Source: Shewanella gelidii (GTDB lineage Bacteria > Pseudomonadota > Gammaproteobacteria > Enterobacterales > Shewanellaceae). From it: a stretch of DNA of 64,000 nt. The stretch is from contig NZ_BMPZ01000010.1 in assembly GCF_014647855.1 (NCBI RefSeq), positions 62,001-126,000 of the forward strand, given 5' to 3'. Numbering within the stretch: the stretch's first letter is position 1; the number at the start of each line of letters is the position of its first letter. Positions 25,703-35,181 of this stretch are shown here, in pieces. The position numbers and the translations under genes were made by a program. The notes beneath the pieces were generated by a model. The model had not been told where the DNA came from, ran no database searches, and saw nothing but the letters and a program-made list of their open reading frames with translations.

Positions 25703-28700
25703 TCAATTCCAGCGTCTTCTGAACACTAAAAGAGATAAAAGAACCAATATTCCACCGCCTAAGCTACCGCCAGAGCTTTTAACACTACTCGATGTCGTTG
25801 GCGGAGTAACAGGCGCAGACACAGTCACTGTGAGTATCGCCGTACTGGTTTCGTTTTGCGTGTCGGTCACCGTCAACGTCACAATATAAGTCCCCGCAGC
25901 GCCATAGGTATGCGATGGTGCTTGCGCAGTGCTTCCCGTACCATCACCAAAGTCCCATAGATAACTTAAGCTCCCTAGGCCACCTGAACTCGTATTCGTA
26001 AGCGTTAAGCTTAAATCCGTCGAACTCGCCGTAAACCCTGCCGTCGGAACAACATACACTGTGACACTTTGGCTAGTGCTTGCTTGCACACCATCATTAT
26101 TTGTGACGGTAAGTGTAACGGTGTAAGTGCCACTTGCGTTGTAAGTATGTGAGGCATTCGCTGAGGTTAAAGTATTGCCGTCGCCGAAATCCCATAAATA
26201 GCTACTAATCGACGATGAGCCCCCTGTTGATGTAGATATGAATTCTACACTTAAGTTATTCGTACTCAGACTAAACTCAGCAACAGGTAACACTGAAATC
26301 GTGACAGACTCCGTTACGGTAACACTGGCATCCGCACTATCAGTCACCGTTAAGGTAACGTTATAAGTGCCTGCCGCAGCATAAGTATGGCTTGGAGACG
26401 CTTGCTCACTTACTGCAGAGCCATCACCAAAGTTCCAAGAATAACGATAAGCTGGCTCCCCACCTGAAACCGTAGACGTAAAACGAGCAGTTAACCCTTC
26501 AAGGCTTGATGCAACTGTTGCTGCTAGTGGCAAATCGCCATTTAAGTTGAATCTTACCGTGGCTGTGCTCGAGTCAGTCGCTTGTTCAATCACATCCATC
26601 GTTAACCCAAGTGTCGACAAAATCATGCCGGATTGAGGTTGAGATGGACTTGAGTAATCCAAAGCATCATCAAATCTTGAAACTGCCGTTAAGTGGTTAT
26701 CATTTGCATAGGCCGTTTGATCGTTCATGCTAAATGCAGCGTCTCTTATTTGAGTCTGTGTTCCACTTGAGCCGATCATGTTTTGGTCAGCATCGATAAC
26801 CCCAATCAAACTCGTACCAGGGTGAACAGAAACGTTATTATCGGCATTACTGAAATCTTCTAGCCACAGCAAAACACCGGGCTCATAACCCATCAAACGT
26901 AAATCCGAGTCAACGCCTTGATAATTACGCAATTGCACAATATAACGCCGTGCAGCTCCTGGACGTTCAGAACCAATTCTAACAAAGCCATTTAAACTCA
27001 CAGCATTTGCGGCCTCAGCACCATCGCTAAATAATGTTGCAGCGCCTTGAGTAACCAGAATGTCATCGACAGCAAAGCCATATTCTGAAACAGACTCATC
27101 CGTTACATAATGAATACTTATGGTCACATTGCGTCCCGCATAGCCGCTTAAGTCATAAGCTAAATCTACACGATTATTTGGCGCTGCAGCACCAGTGATA
27201 CTACTAGAACTACCTGACAAATAGTTTGTCGAATTATTACGAGGATTGATCGCTTGCGTATGGTTTCCAGCAACCGGAACACCATCTACCATGACCTGCA
27301 AGTAATCCCAATCTTGCTCAATATTCCAGTGCGCTTTCATCTCTAAAGCTAATGGGGTCGCATTCGGCAAGTCCACATCAAAATTAAGCACATTATTCAG
27401 CAAATTTCCTTGATCAGAATAGTACTGGTAACTTCCTGAAATTGGCGCTTCGAATGGGATCGAAGCACTCGGTAATGCAACAGACAACTGGTTTACTGTA
27501 CCCGCTTCATGGTTTACAGCATTGTTAATACTAAAGCTGGTTGGGTTATTGGTAATATCCGCGAGTTCAACATCTTGTTCTTTAATCCAATTCCCTTTGT
27601 ACTTTTCTTGCAAATAGGAGCGCGCATACGGGCTAAAACCACTAGGGCGAGTTCCGGCGAGTGCACCAACCCAGCTGCCACCCGACATTAATGACCATAA
27701 ACCGACCGGGGAGCCATCACCTGTATTGGTTGTATCATATTCATCCGGCAGGCCAAGATCATGACCAAATTCATGGACACAAACTCCCGCAGCGGCATCA
27801 ATCGGCTGGATGGTATACCCATAAGCCTTCATCGATGTACCAGGTATGGTGTAACCTCGATCTTGCTGATTGATAAAAAATCGGTGCGACCAGATAGCAT
27901 CATCCCCTAACACCCCACCACCGGCTTCCTCGCCGATACTAGAATGAAACAGCATAATGTGATCAATAATGCCGTCAGGTTCGTCAATATTTCCGTCGGA
28001 ATCTAAATCATAGGGGTCTTCCACATCATAAGAAGCCAATTCAGTGGCAGTCATGTCCGCCACTGCAGCAGTGACCGCTTCTTGTACTAATGTTTCAACC
28101 GCAACATCACCATCTCCACTCGAGCCGTTTCCACCATAAAATGCCGCATTATTTGCAGCCCGATACCAACCTTTTACATCTCCGGTGAAGAAAAAAGTTT
28201 GCCCTGACTCTTCTTGGAAGTACTGATAACCCGACTGTAAATTTTGCCCTTGAGGACCTGTGAATCCTGAAGTAGAAAACAGCAAGTCTCTGTAATGATT
28301 GATTGGATAGCTTGGATAGTACATATCCGTATCACCGACCGAGAGCCGGTTGTCATTATTTGGAAGATCAGGAAAATCAATTAAAATCCCGAGTACTTTC
28401 ACCGTTTTTTGAATCAACGCATCGCCAGGAGGTGTTGCTCTTTGGCTTAAGCGTTTATCAGCCTTCTCAAGTTGAATTTGTGCCAATCGACGCTTTTCAG
28501 CTTCCACTTCCAATCGACCAGCTTTAGGCGTCGCGCCAGCATGAAGCGTAAAGGACCGAATTGCTGCGGCTTTCTCTACTTGCGTTGCGTCAACAGCAAG
28601 CTCCCCACGCTTCATTAGCCAATAAAGAATTTGCTGTTCGTTTATCACACCGGCATCTGCTGGTGTCCGTTCAATTGGCGCAGCACCGACGTTGCCGGTA

Positions 28701-28753
28701 ATTGCCAGCATGAGACCTAGAGCGCCGCCCATTGCGACTGGATATTTCTTCAT
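25703..28753 (-). CDS. Secreted M6-family metalloprotease with three PKD domains and sorting tail
   Basis: A 1016-residue secreted protease. The start at 28753 gives a clear signal peptide (MKKYPVAMGGALGLMLAITG); the frame is open further upstream but overlaps the preceding gene. The M6 zinc motif HEFGHDLGLPDEYD lies near residue 326, followed by the conserved SLMSGGSW. A region with a jelly-roll-like domain (near 430-600) precedes three PKD repeats near 745-990, each with W-FGDG and SHTY-GTY-VTLTVT. The C-terminus has Gly-Gly residues, a hydrophobic helix and RRRWN, the pattern of GlyGly-CTERM proteins processed by rhombosortase and type II secretion. Relatives are immune inhibitor A and Vibrio PrtV. 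It directly follows a small lipoprotein gene, 1 base apart. Confidence 0.92.
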   Translation of the reverse strand: MKKYPVAMGGALGLMLAITGNVGAAPIERTPADAGVINEQQILYWLMKRGELAVDATQVEKAAAIRSFTLHAGATPKAGRLEVEAEKRRLAQIQLEKADKRLSQRATPPGDALIQKTVKVLGILIDFPDLPNNDNRLSVGDTDMYYPSYPINHYRDLLFSTSGFTGPQGQNLQSGYQYFQEESGQTFFFTGDVKGWYRAANNAAFYGGNGSSGDGDVAVETLVQEAVTAAVADMTATELASYDVEDPYDLDSDGNIDEPDGIIDHIMLFHSSIGEEAGGGVLGDDAIWSHRFFINQQDRGYTIPGTSMKAYGYTIQPIDAAAGVCVHEFGHDLGLPDEYDTTNTGDGSPVGLWSLMSGGSWVGALAGTRPSGFSPYARSYLQEKYKGNWIKEQDVELADITNNPTSFSINNAVNHEAGTVNQLSVALPSASIPFEAPISGSYQYYSDQGNLLNNVLNFDVDLPNATPLALEMKAHWNIEQDWDYLQVMVDGVPVAGNHTQAINPRNNSTNYLSGSSSSITGAAAPNNRVDLAYDLSGYAGRNVTISIHYVTDESVSEYGFAVDDILVTQGAATLFSDGAEAANAVSLNGFVRIGSERPGAARRYIVQLRNYQGVDSDLRLMGYEPGVLLWLEDFSNADNNVSVHPGTSLIGVIDADQNMIGSSGTQTQIRDAAFSMNDQTAYANDNHLTAVSRFDDALDYSSPSQPQSGMILSTLGLTMDVIEQATDSSTATVRFNLNGDLPLAATVASSLEGLTARFTSTVSGGEPAYRYSWNFGDGSAVSEQASPSHTYAAAGTYNVTLTVTDSADASVTVTESVTISVLPVAEFSLSTNNLSVEFISTSTGGSSSISSYLWDFGDGNTLTSANASHTYNASGTYTVTLTVTNNDGVQASTSQSVTVYVVPTAGFTASSTDLSLTLTNTSSGGLGSLSYLWDFGDGTGSTAQAPSHTYGAAGTYIVTLTVTDTQNETSTAILTVTVSAPVTPPTTSSSVKSSGGSLGGGILVLLSLLVFRRRWN

Positions 28754-28754
28754 T

Positions 28755-29060
28755 CTATGACTTCCCTTTGATGTCTTTCCCACAGCGCTTAAAGGCTTCT
28801 TGACGCATTTGAATATATTCAGCGACTTTGGCATCCGCTTGCTCTGGCGTCATATCCGCTGTGATATAACCATTTTTGATGAGGTTTTGCTTTAACTTAG
28901 TCGTATCACGGATAGGTGGCATGGCATGACATGGTAACGGCTTTACTACTTTCGCCGTTTGAGTCTGAGACTCAGTTACGGGTTGTGATGCCTGTTCTGA
29001 CGAATGACAACCGCCAATCGCTATCATCACTAACATCCAAATTGTGTGTATTCGCTTCAA
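28755..29060 (-). CDS. Small lipoprotein-like protein ahead of the M6 protease, TTG start
   Basis: I do not recognise this 101-residue protein. The TTG at 29060 has a perfect AAAGGAG six bases upstream, while the in-frame upstream Met at 29120 has none, so TTG is chosen. The N-terminus KRIHTIWMLVMIAIGGC fits a lipoprotein signal with Cys at residue 18. A Ser/Thr/Gln-rich linker follows, then a charged helical domain with two further cysteines (LPCHAMPP near 46 and FKRCGKD near 94) that could form a disulfide. Its stop is one base from the protease start, so the pair must be cotranscribed and probably translation-coupled. A role as inhibitor, chaperone or secretion aid of the protease is inference. 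Confidence 0.7.
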   Translation of the reverse strand: MKRIHTIWMLVMIAIGGCHSSEQASQPVTESQTQTAKVVKPLPCHAMPPIRDTTKLKQNLIKNGYITADMTPEQADAKVAEYIQMRQEAFKRCGKDIKGKS

Positions 29061-29223
29061 AATGCACTCCTTTAACAGCTTTGACACAACAGGGTAACAA
29101 TAGTTTCCAAATTGCCTCAATAAGTTCTTCCTACAACTCCAGCTCTATTCAGCTCGGGTTCAGTTAACTTTTCAAGCTTAGTCGCTACTTATCCGTTTAA
29201 GATTAAATATGGCTCACAAAAAA

Positions 29224-29257
29224 AGCCAGTTGGTGACGAAATAACACCAAACTGGCT
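29224..29257 (-). terminator. Intrinsic terminator of the MarC-family gene
   Basis: AGCCAGTTGGTG pairs with CACCAAACTGGCT (one bulged A) around a nine-base loop. On the minus strand a T-run follows (A-run at 29218-29224), just past the marC-like stop. Confidence 0.82.
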
Positions 29258-29283
29258 CTAAACACTTAGCGAAATAAAAAGAG

Positions 29284-29874
29284 TTAGTTTTGCCCAATGT
29301 ATGAAGAGATACCATCAAGGAACATTTGCACAGAAATCATCACGAGCACCATCCCCATTAAGCGCTCCACAGCAGTTAAGCCTTTCTCCCCAAGCAATCG
29401 GCTAAAGACCTTATAAAACAGTAGGATGATCGCACTCAGCCCCCATGCTATGAGAAGAGCGACCGTCCAATCCAGCATGCGTTCACCATCGGTATGTGCC
29501 AAAAGGATCAGCGCAGCAAGAATTGATGGCCCGGCCATCAAAGGAACCGCGAGCGGTACAATAAACGGTTCTTCACCTGCAGCGAGCCCCACAACACCAC
29601 CCGGCTGTGGAAATATCATTCTAATTGCGATTAAAAACAGAATGATACCGCCAGCAATACTCACGGATTCAGAGCGCAAGTTCAGCACACTTAGCATCGC
29701 TTCGCCGGTATACAAAAACAGCAGCATGATAACCAAGGATATGAGCAACTCTCGAACGAGCACACGGCGACGCTTTTTGGCATCGATATGTCGCAAAATA
29801 GACGCGAAAATAGGTAGATTCCCGAGGGGATCCATAATAAGAAACAGCATCAAAGCTGCAGAGAGGATATCCAT
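29284..29874 (-). CDS. MarC/YhgN-family inner membrane protein
   Basis: A 196-residue polytopic protein with six predicted hydrophobic segments. Typical family phrases are MDPLGNLPIFASIL near residue 14, AGGIILFLIAIRMIF near 75 and PLAVPLMAGPSILAALILLA near 106. MarC proteins were once linked to multiple antibiotic resistance and annotated as NAAT transporters, but their substrate is not established. Length and order of motifs fit YhgN more than MarC itself. It is a single gene with its own terminator, divergent from the ZIP-like gene. Function stays open. Confidence 0.87.
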   Translation of the reverse strand: MDILSAALMLFLIMDPLGNLPIFASILRHIDAKKRRRVLVRELLISLVIMLLFLYTGEAMLSVLNLRSESVSIAGGIILFLIAIRMIFPQPGGVVGLAAGEEPFIVPLAVPLMAGPSILAALILLAHTDGERMLDWTVALLIAWGLSAIILLFYKVFSRLLGEKGLTAVERLMGMVLVMISVQMFLDGISSYIGQN

Positions 29875-30143
29875 AAAAAGTCATCAGAGTAAAATCAACA
29901 CAATCCTATATTGTATCTCTTTTTCAACATGCAGAGACAGTTATTTACTGCCAAAACTTTAAACCACCGACCCTGAGCCTCCCACAAAAGAGCGATAGGC
30001 ATTTTTCTGCGACGGCTCAACCACTTTTAGCATCAAAAACTTATATTTGAGTCAAAAAATAGCAAATTTATTCTGTAATCTCTGCTCCACCAATCGAATG
30101 CTGATATACTGTGCCGTTCGTAAATCGTCTGCGCTTGGAAACC

Positions 30144-31679
30144 ATGCTTTATCTTATTTCTAGCTGTATCGCCTTATTGCTAGGGCCGATTTTTTATCGA
30201 TTTTTTGCCACAAATAATGGTCTTCATAAAGGGCTAGACGGCTTTATATTCGTCTCTCTCGGAGGCTTGGTCCTCGTACATATTCTCCCTGAGCTACTTG
30301 AACATGGCGGCCTGCTAGCGATTTTCTTTGTATTGCTCGGCTTGTGGGGTCCAACGGCAAGCGAAAAAATATTTCATAAATACAGCGAGATAACGCACAA
30401 CCTCACCCTAGTGCTCGGTATCGGTGGCTTGCTACTGCATACCCTAACTGACGGTGGAGCAATGGTTCTTGCACAGCAAGAACACAATTCAAATTTGCTG
30501 GCTTTAGGTGTCATTTTACATCGACTGCCCGTCGGTGTTGCTATCTGGTGGTTGCTCAAACCACAGGTTGGCACACGTTGGGCCAGTGCGGTTATTGCGA
30601 GCATGATGGTGTTGACCGCAATAGGATATTTTGCGGGAGAACAATGGCTTACACAACTAAGCCTAGACAACACTGCTTACCTACAAGCATTTGTTACCGG
30701 CTCAATCCTCCATGTCGTGGTACACCAACCCCACGGACAGCCGGATACAGGGGATTCCGGGCGATTCAAGTACCAAGCGGGCGTTGGCAGCTTACTGGGA
30801 TTAGGTTTACTGTTTGTTTTACTGATGATGGATTCGGGTGGACACGAACACCACCATCATGAAAGTAGCTATGAGCACCTTATTGACTGGATGCTTACCA
30901 TTGCTCCTGTGCTGCTCCTTAGCTATGGCATTGCTGCTATACGCTTCCATTTCGGCCAATCACCAACCACATCTTCAAGACGCTCACTATGGCTGCAAAG
31001 GCTATGTGGACCTGAAGCGCTGGTTATTAGCTTGGTACTGCTTGGGCCAATTTTTGCGCTCACTCAAACTGCCAGTTTATTGATGATTGGTACAATACTT
31101 ACACTGACAAAAGCAATGCCAACGGATCCACACCTTGACACCCCGAGCAGCCCGATACGCTTCGGTTTTGCTCATCTTATCGATCGAAGTGCACCTTGGG
31201 TATTGCTCAGCTTAATTCTTGCAAACTTGATTGGTCACCCTTCAGTACCACTAGCAAACCCATACGCCCAAGTGGCAATTTTGCTGATGGTCTTTTTACC
31301 GATGCGATTCTGCAACCTTGGTGCCGCTGTACTCGCCGTTGCTTTGGCCTATAGCGGCTGGGAACCGATTGCCGTGTTCTTACCCCTCATTGCCGCACCG
31401 TGGTTGAACATTAAGCAACTCAAACTATTGAGTCCGCTGCAAGCTATCGCTGCTATCGCCGCATTACTCGTCAGCTTATACGTCGCCAACATGTGGATTG
31501 GCCATTGGCAAACCCTTTTCGCTTTTCCATCCTTTATCCAAGTGGTGTCTTTAAGTATCTTAGCCATCCTATTTGCATTAAGCCTACTTCGCCTAGGTCC
31601 GAGAGACTTTTTAGGCAAACTCATGGTCATTCGTGGTAAACCGCACGATCACCATCATGACCACGGTCATCACCATTAA
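30144..31679 (+). CDS. ZIP-like, histidine-rich polytopic membrane protein of double length
   Basis: A 511-residue membrane protein with about 13 hydrophobic segments. The first 200 residues resemble ZIP metal transporters: HTLTDGGAM near 99 and HRLPVGVAIWW near 126 sit where ZIP helices 4 and 5 carry HxxxDG and HxxPEG-type metal ligands, though Glu is replaced by Val. A histidine-rich loop GGHEHHHHESSYEH lies near 232. The second half (from about 245) is a further set of helices that I cannot name, ending in KPHDHHHDHGHHH. The ATG at 30144 is preferred over the GTG at 30111, because a TATACT-like -10 element lies at 30105-30110. A metal-transport role is likely by motif; the metal and the role of the second half are unknown. 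Confidence 0.65.
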   Translation: MLYLISSCIALLLGPIFYRFFATNNGLHKGLDGFIFVSLGGLVLVHILPELLEHGGLLAIFFVLLGLWGPTASEKIFHKYSEITHNLTLVLGIGGLLLHTLTDGGAMVLAQQEHNSNLLALGVILHRLPVGVAIWWLLKPQVGTRWASAVIASMMVLTAIGYFAGEQWLTQLSLDNTAYLQAFVTGSILHVVVHQPHGQPDTGDSGRFKYQAGVGSLLGLGLLFVLLMMDSGGHEHHHHESSYEHLIDWMLTIAPVLLLSYGIAAIRFHFGQSPTTSSRRSLWLQRLCGPEALVISLVLLGPIFALTQTASLLMIGTILTLTKAMPTDPHLDTPSSPIRFGFAHLIDRSAPWVLLSLILANLIGHPSVPLANPYAQVAILLMVFLPMRFCNLGAAVLAVALAYSGWEPIAVFLPLIAAPWLNIKQLKLLSPLQAIAAIAALLVSLYVANMWIGHWQTLFAFPSFIQVVSLSILAILFALSLLRLGPRDFLGKLMVIRGKPHDHHHDHGHHH

Positions 31680-31744
31680 ATTTACGCTTCTATTTTGATC
31701 ACCAAGGGGCTAAGTTATAAACATCGCCCCTCAAAGCTCAGCCT

Positions 31745-32539
31745 ATGTGTATTCTCTTTATTGGTTTGAATTGCCACGCAACATACGACCTCATCGTCTG
31801 TGCTAACCGAGATGAGTTCCATCACCGCGCAACTGCACCTGCGGACTTTTGGCCACCGAGTAAACAGCTGCTGGCTGGCAAGGATCTGCTCGCTGGGGGC
31901 ACTTGGCTTGGATTAAATCAACTAGGCCAAGTCGCTGCGCTCACGAATATTCGAGATCCTCAAGGGCAAAGCAATAATATGCGCAGCCGCGGCGATCTTG
32001 TCGTAAAAGCCCTGACATCTACAACGATATCTCCTGACTGGCTGCGGCAACATAGCAAAGCCTATAATCCATTCAACCTTGTATTCCCACATCAGCACCA
32101 GCTGTGCTGCTACCACAGCGCAACTCACCAATTAACAAACTTAGCTGACGGATTTCATGCCATTAGCAATGGCGCTATGGATGACAAGTGGCCCAAAATG
32201 GCGAAAGGAGAACAAGCACTCGAAGCATATATTCAACAAAACCAAACGATTTCAATCGATGACCTGCTCTCCATCATGCAAGATGAATCTCAACCGACCG
32301 ACGACCAATTGCCTGAAACTGGCGTCAGCCTAGAGTGGGAACGTCGCTTATCTTCTATCTATATCCGCCATCCCGAGTATGGAACTCGTTCGACATCAGT
32401 GATTTTAAGAAGCCGTCAAGGCCATTGTCAGTTTGTGGAAGTTAGATACGACGGAAAGGGGCGACAACTCGGTCGCCAAGTATTTCAGTTTGACAAGGAA
32501 GAAGATAAGGGCGTTCGAACAGAGCCCTTTGACGGCTAG
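31745..32539 (+). CDS. NRDE family protein (TANGO2-like)
   Basis: A 264-residue protein of the NRDE/DUF833 family. The N-terminal Cys of MCILFIG and the family name motif ANRDE near residue 21 are visible, followed by GGTWLGLN near 52 and ALTNIRDP near 65. NRDE proteins adopt an Ntn-hydrolase-like fold with Cys2 as candidate nucleophile. Human TANGO2 belongs to the family and has been linked to heme and lipid handling; bacterial roles are not settled. It lies 65 bases after the ZIP-like gene on the same strand, with a GC-rich dyad AGGGGC...GCCCCT (31705-31731) between. It is convergent with an NTF2-like gene. Confidence 0.9.
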   Translation: MCILFIGLNCHATYDLIVCANRDEFHHRATAPADFWPPSKQLLAGKDLLAGGTWLGLNQLGQVAALTNIRDPQGQSNNMRSRGDLVVKALTSTTISPDWLRQHSKAYNPFNLVFPHQHQLCCYHSATHQLTNLADGFHAISNGAMDDKWPKMAKGEQALEAYIQQNQTISIDDLLSIMQDESQPTDDQLPETGVSLEWERRLSSIYIRHPEYGTRSTSVILRSRQGHCQFVEVRYDGKGRQLGRQVFQFDKEEDKGVRTEPFDG

Positions 32540-32606
32540 CGATATTTCTGTCCTCGTCAACAATCACTCGCTTAAAGCATTGCGGAACGCCAATCAGTAG
32601 GCAGTA

Positions 32607-33026
32607 TTACTCCGAAGTATGGTCATGGGTTATCAACCACTGCTCTTCAATTTTTTCCATCAGCAAAGTAAAAACACCTTTGGGATTGTCTTTTTGGCGC
32701 GTAAGTTCCCAACGCCCTACCACAATGGCAGCGACATCACTGAGTAACTGGATATGATGGATGGTAAACTTGAGCTCACCAAGTGCTGCTTTATTAGGAT
32801 AATGTTTCTTATAGGCTGCAAGCGTCGGCTCCCAGCCATATCGAAAGTCATTTTGAGTCACAAAGCGCATGTGCTCACTCTGCCAATATCCTTTCATATA
32901 GGAATCCAAATCTCCTTGGTTCCATGCTTGTTGCTGCGCCGTAATGACCTGGGTGATTTCTTCTTGCGGGGAAGCTGCCAAACTCAAAGGGCTGAGCAAA
33001 ACCAAAGCCCAAATAAACTGTCTCAT
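32607..33026 (-). CDS. Secreted NTF2-like (SnoaL/DUF4440-type) protein
   Basis: A 139-residue exported protein. Start at 33026 gives the signal peptide MRQFIWALVLLSPLSLAAS and has AAAGGAT upstream; the frame is open for 20 further codons upstream. The mature part has the cystatin-like NTF2 pattern: AQQQAWNQGDLDSYMKGYW near 30-48, LLSDVAAIVVGRWEL near 97 and FTLLMEKIEEQWLITHDHTSE at the end. These folds serve as enzymes or binding modules; no catalytic set identifies a reaction here. It is divergent from the acyltransferase gene. Confidence 0.8.
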   Translation of the reverse strand: MRQFIWALVLLSPLSLAASPQEEITQVITAQQQAWNQGDLDSYMKGYWQSEHMRFVTQNDFRYGWEPTLAAYKKHYPNKAALGELKFTIHHIQLLSDVAAIVVGRWELTRQKDNPKGVFTLLMEKIEEQWLITHDHTSE

Positions 33027-33169
33027 CGTCCAATCCTTTGTTCTCAATAAATCTTTGACTAAAAAGTGCTTGAACTCACTTCTCAATGTGGCACCACATT
33101 TGAAGCGATAATCTAAGATAAACTACAATGGTAACTAGTCAATTCTACCACTATTAACATTGAGCACTT

Positions 33170-33721
33170 ATGTTCCAAGTCATTTGCCGTTGGCTTTTAA
33201 AAATCTGCGGCTGGAAAATCGAAGGCACTTTACCCTCACAGTCTAAATACATCATGATTGTTGCACCCCATACAAGCAACTGGGACTTTGTTCTTGGTGT
33301 GATCGCACGTGGAGCCTTAGGTACACCGATAAATTTTTTAGGAAAGCACCAGCTATTTCAGCCGCCATGGGGATGGTTCTTTAAAGCGCTTGGAGGCCAT
33401 CCAGTTGATCGGCGTAAAAACAACAACCTCGTTGATGCTGTTGTTGAGCTTTTTCAATCCAATCATACATTTAAACTTGCATTGGCCCCTGAAGGCACTC
33501 GGAGCACTGTCGAGCGTTGGAAAACTGGCTTTTATCATATTGCCGCCAAAGCAGAGGTTCCGATTATCAAAGTAGGCTTTGATTTCGCAAACCGCCAAGT
33601 CATCTTATGTCAGCCAATGTATGTCACCGGGGATATAGAAAATGATATGCGGGCAATTTTAAGCTTCTATCAAGGTATTTCTGGCCGGAAACCGAAAACA
33701 ATTCCAGACTTCAAGTCTTAG
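33170..33721 (+). CDS. PlsC-like 1-acyl-glycerol-3-phosphate acyltransferase family protein
   Basis: A short 183-residue acyltransferase. The catalytic block HTSNWDFVLG near residue 35 is the NHxxxD-type motif in its HxSNWDF form, and the substrate block ALAPEGTRS near 108 is EGTRS. This short group often starts directly at the membrane-associated FQVICRWLLKICGW, as here. Family members acylate lysophosphatidate or related acceptors; the short TetR-less, stand-alone form has no proven substrate. The start is ATG at 33170. Its 3' end overlaps the 3' end of the convergent MscS gene by 11 bases. Confidence 0.85.
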   Translation: MFQVICRWLLKICGWKIEGTLPSQSKYIMIVAPHTSNWDFVLGVIARGALGTPINFLGKHQLFQPPWGWFFKALGGHPVDRRKNNNLVDAVVELFQSNHTFKLALAPEGTRSTVERWKTGFYHIAAKAEVPIIKVGFDFANRQVILCQPMYVTGDIENDMRAILSFYQGISGRKPKTIPDFKS

Positions 33722-34970
33722 CCACAAGTTGGCGCATATCAGTACCCGCAGGGCGCTGAAATACGTTTAACTCAAACTCTGACAAGATGGCGAAAATATG
33801 ATCAAAAATATCGGCCTGAATATCTTCATAGATCGCCCAGCGAGTATCATTAATAAAGAGATATACCTCTATTGCCACCCCTTCTGCTGAAGGGGCTAAT
33901 TGACGCACCAATAGGGTCATATCTTGGTGAACTTTGGGATGCTGCTTTAAATAGGCAAGCAAATAAGCTCGAAATGTACCGATATTTGTTAATGTTCTAC
34001 CATTGGTCACTAACTCTCCAGCCGGAAGCTGACAGTTGACAGCATTAAGTTCATCTTGTTTTTCACTGAGGTACGCTTTCAACAAGTTGATATGCGACAG
34101 CCGCTGAATATCTTCCTCGGTAAGAAATCGAATACTCTGAATATCCAAAGCGACAGAACGCTTGATACGACGCCCACCAGATTCCGACATGCCACGCCAA
34201 TTCTTAAAGGCATCAGACACCAAGGCATAGGCTGGAATCATGGTAATTGTGTTATCCCAGTTGCGGACCTTTACCGTCGTTAATGTCACTTCAGCTACAT
34301 CACCATCCGCTCCATATTTAGGCATTTCAATCCAATCTCCAGGGCTCACCATACGATTGGCAGCAAGCTGAATACCGGCAACAAAGCCTAAAATTGTGTC
34401 ACGGAAGACGAGCATCACTAAACCGGTTGCCACACCTAAACCACTTAAAAAATAAACTGGAGATTCATCGGCAAGTACAGAAATCGAGACAATGATCCCA
34501 ACAAAAAAGAGAAATAGCTTAAATAGTTGCACAAAACTTTTAATCGGTAGGCGACGGCTAACCAGATTCACATCGGCAATTTCATTGGCTGCATCCAGGC
34601 ACACGTATACACCGTTGATAAGCAAAATCACCACCCAAACACTGAGTACGCGATCAGCAAGCATCGCCGCCAAAGGGAACATTGTTAAGGCCATCGGGAT
34701 CAACAGGTTCAATACTAATGCAGGTACAAGCATGGCGAATTTCTCAAGCACCTTGTGGCGCATGAATACATCGTCCCAAGTCACTTTAGAACGCTGAATG
34801 ACTAGATTCATTGCGCTCACCACGCCACGCTTTACAAAATAGTAGGAGCCAATTGCCAGTAGCATACAACCCAATAGGGCCATTGAAGTCGACAAGCCAT
34901 CCGTCGCCTGTCCATTGATACCCATTGAGGTGAGCCACTCTCCAACTTGCGAGCGTAATTCCTGATCCAC
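33711..34970 (-). CDS. MscS-family mechanosensitive channel (YbdG type)
   Basis: A 419-residue membrane protein. Four or five hydrophobic helices are seen up to about residue 165, then the MscS pore and beta domain: GLGVATGLVMLVFRDTILGFVAGIQL (key parts GVATGLVMLVFRD and GFVAGIQL) near 180-205. GDWIEMPKYGADGDV and NWDNTITMIP follow near 220-250, and RRIKRSVALDI starts the C-terminal cage. Length and motifs fit E. coli YbdG more than MscS (286). The GTG at 34970 is chosen as start because AGGGAG lies seven bases upstream; the ATG at 35000 in frame lacks a ribosome site. The likely role is release of solutes at osmotic downshock. Confidence 0.9.
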   Translation of the reverse strand: MDQELRSQVGEWLTSMGINGQATDGLSTSMALLGCMLLAIGSYYFVKRGVVSAMNLVIQRSKVTWDDVFMRHKVLEKFAMLVPALVLNLLIPMALTMFPLAAMLADRVLSVWVVILLINGVYVCLDAANEIADVNLVSRRLPIKSFVQLFKLFLFFVGIIVSISVLADESPVYFLSGLGVATGLVMLVFRDTILGFVAGIQLAANRMVSPGDWIEMPKYGADGDVAEVTLTTVKVRNWDNTITMIPAYALVSDAFKNWRGMSESGGRRIKRSVALDIQSIRFLTEEDIQRLSHINLLKAYLSEKQDELNAVNCQLPAGELVTNGRTLTNIGTFRAYLLAYLKQHPKVHQDMTLLVRQLAPSAEGVAIEVYLFINDTRWAIYEDIQADIFDHIFAILSEFELNVFQRPAGTDMRQLVAKT

Positions 34971-35181
34971 TGTGATACTCCCTGCATCTTGATTGCACAT
35001 CGTTACTGCTGGCTAACTTAGCATAAGTTAACTGCTGACACCCGCTAGAAATCCTAGCCGACGGACTTACGCCTTGTCACCCCATTTAAAGGAAATAAAG
35101 ATATAAAATCAGCAAGAATCCATAGCATCTCAGTGCGGCAAGGTTTATCGTAAGGTCGTCTATTGATTGAAGGTTTCCAAC

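Noticed and set aside
29426-29962. 178-codon plus-strand frame over the marC-like gene
   Set aside because: It is antisense to a well-formed membrane protein gene with its own terminator, and has no ribosome site or motif.
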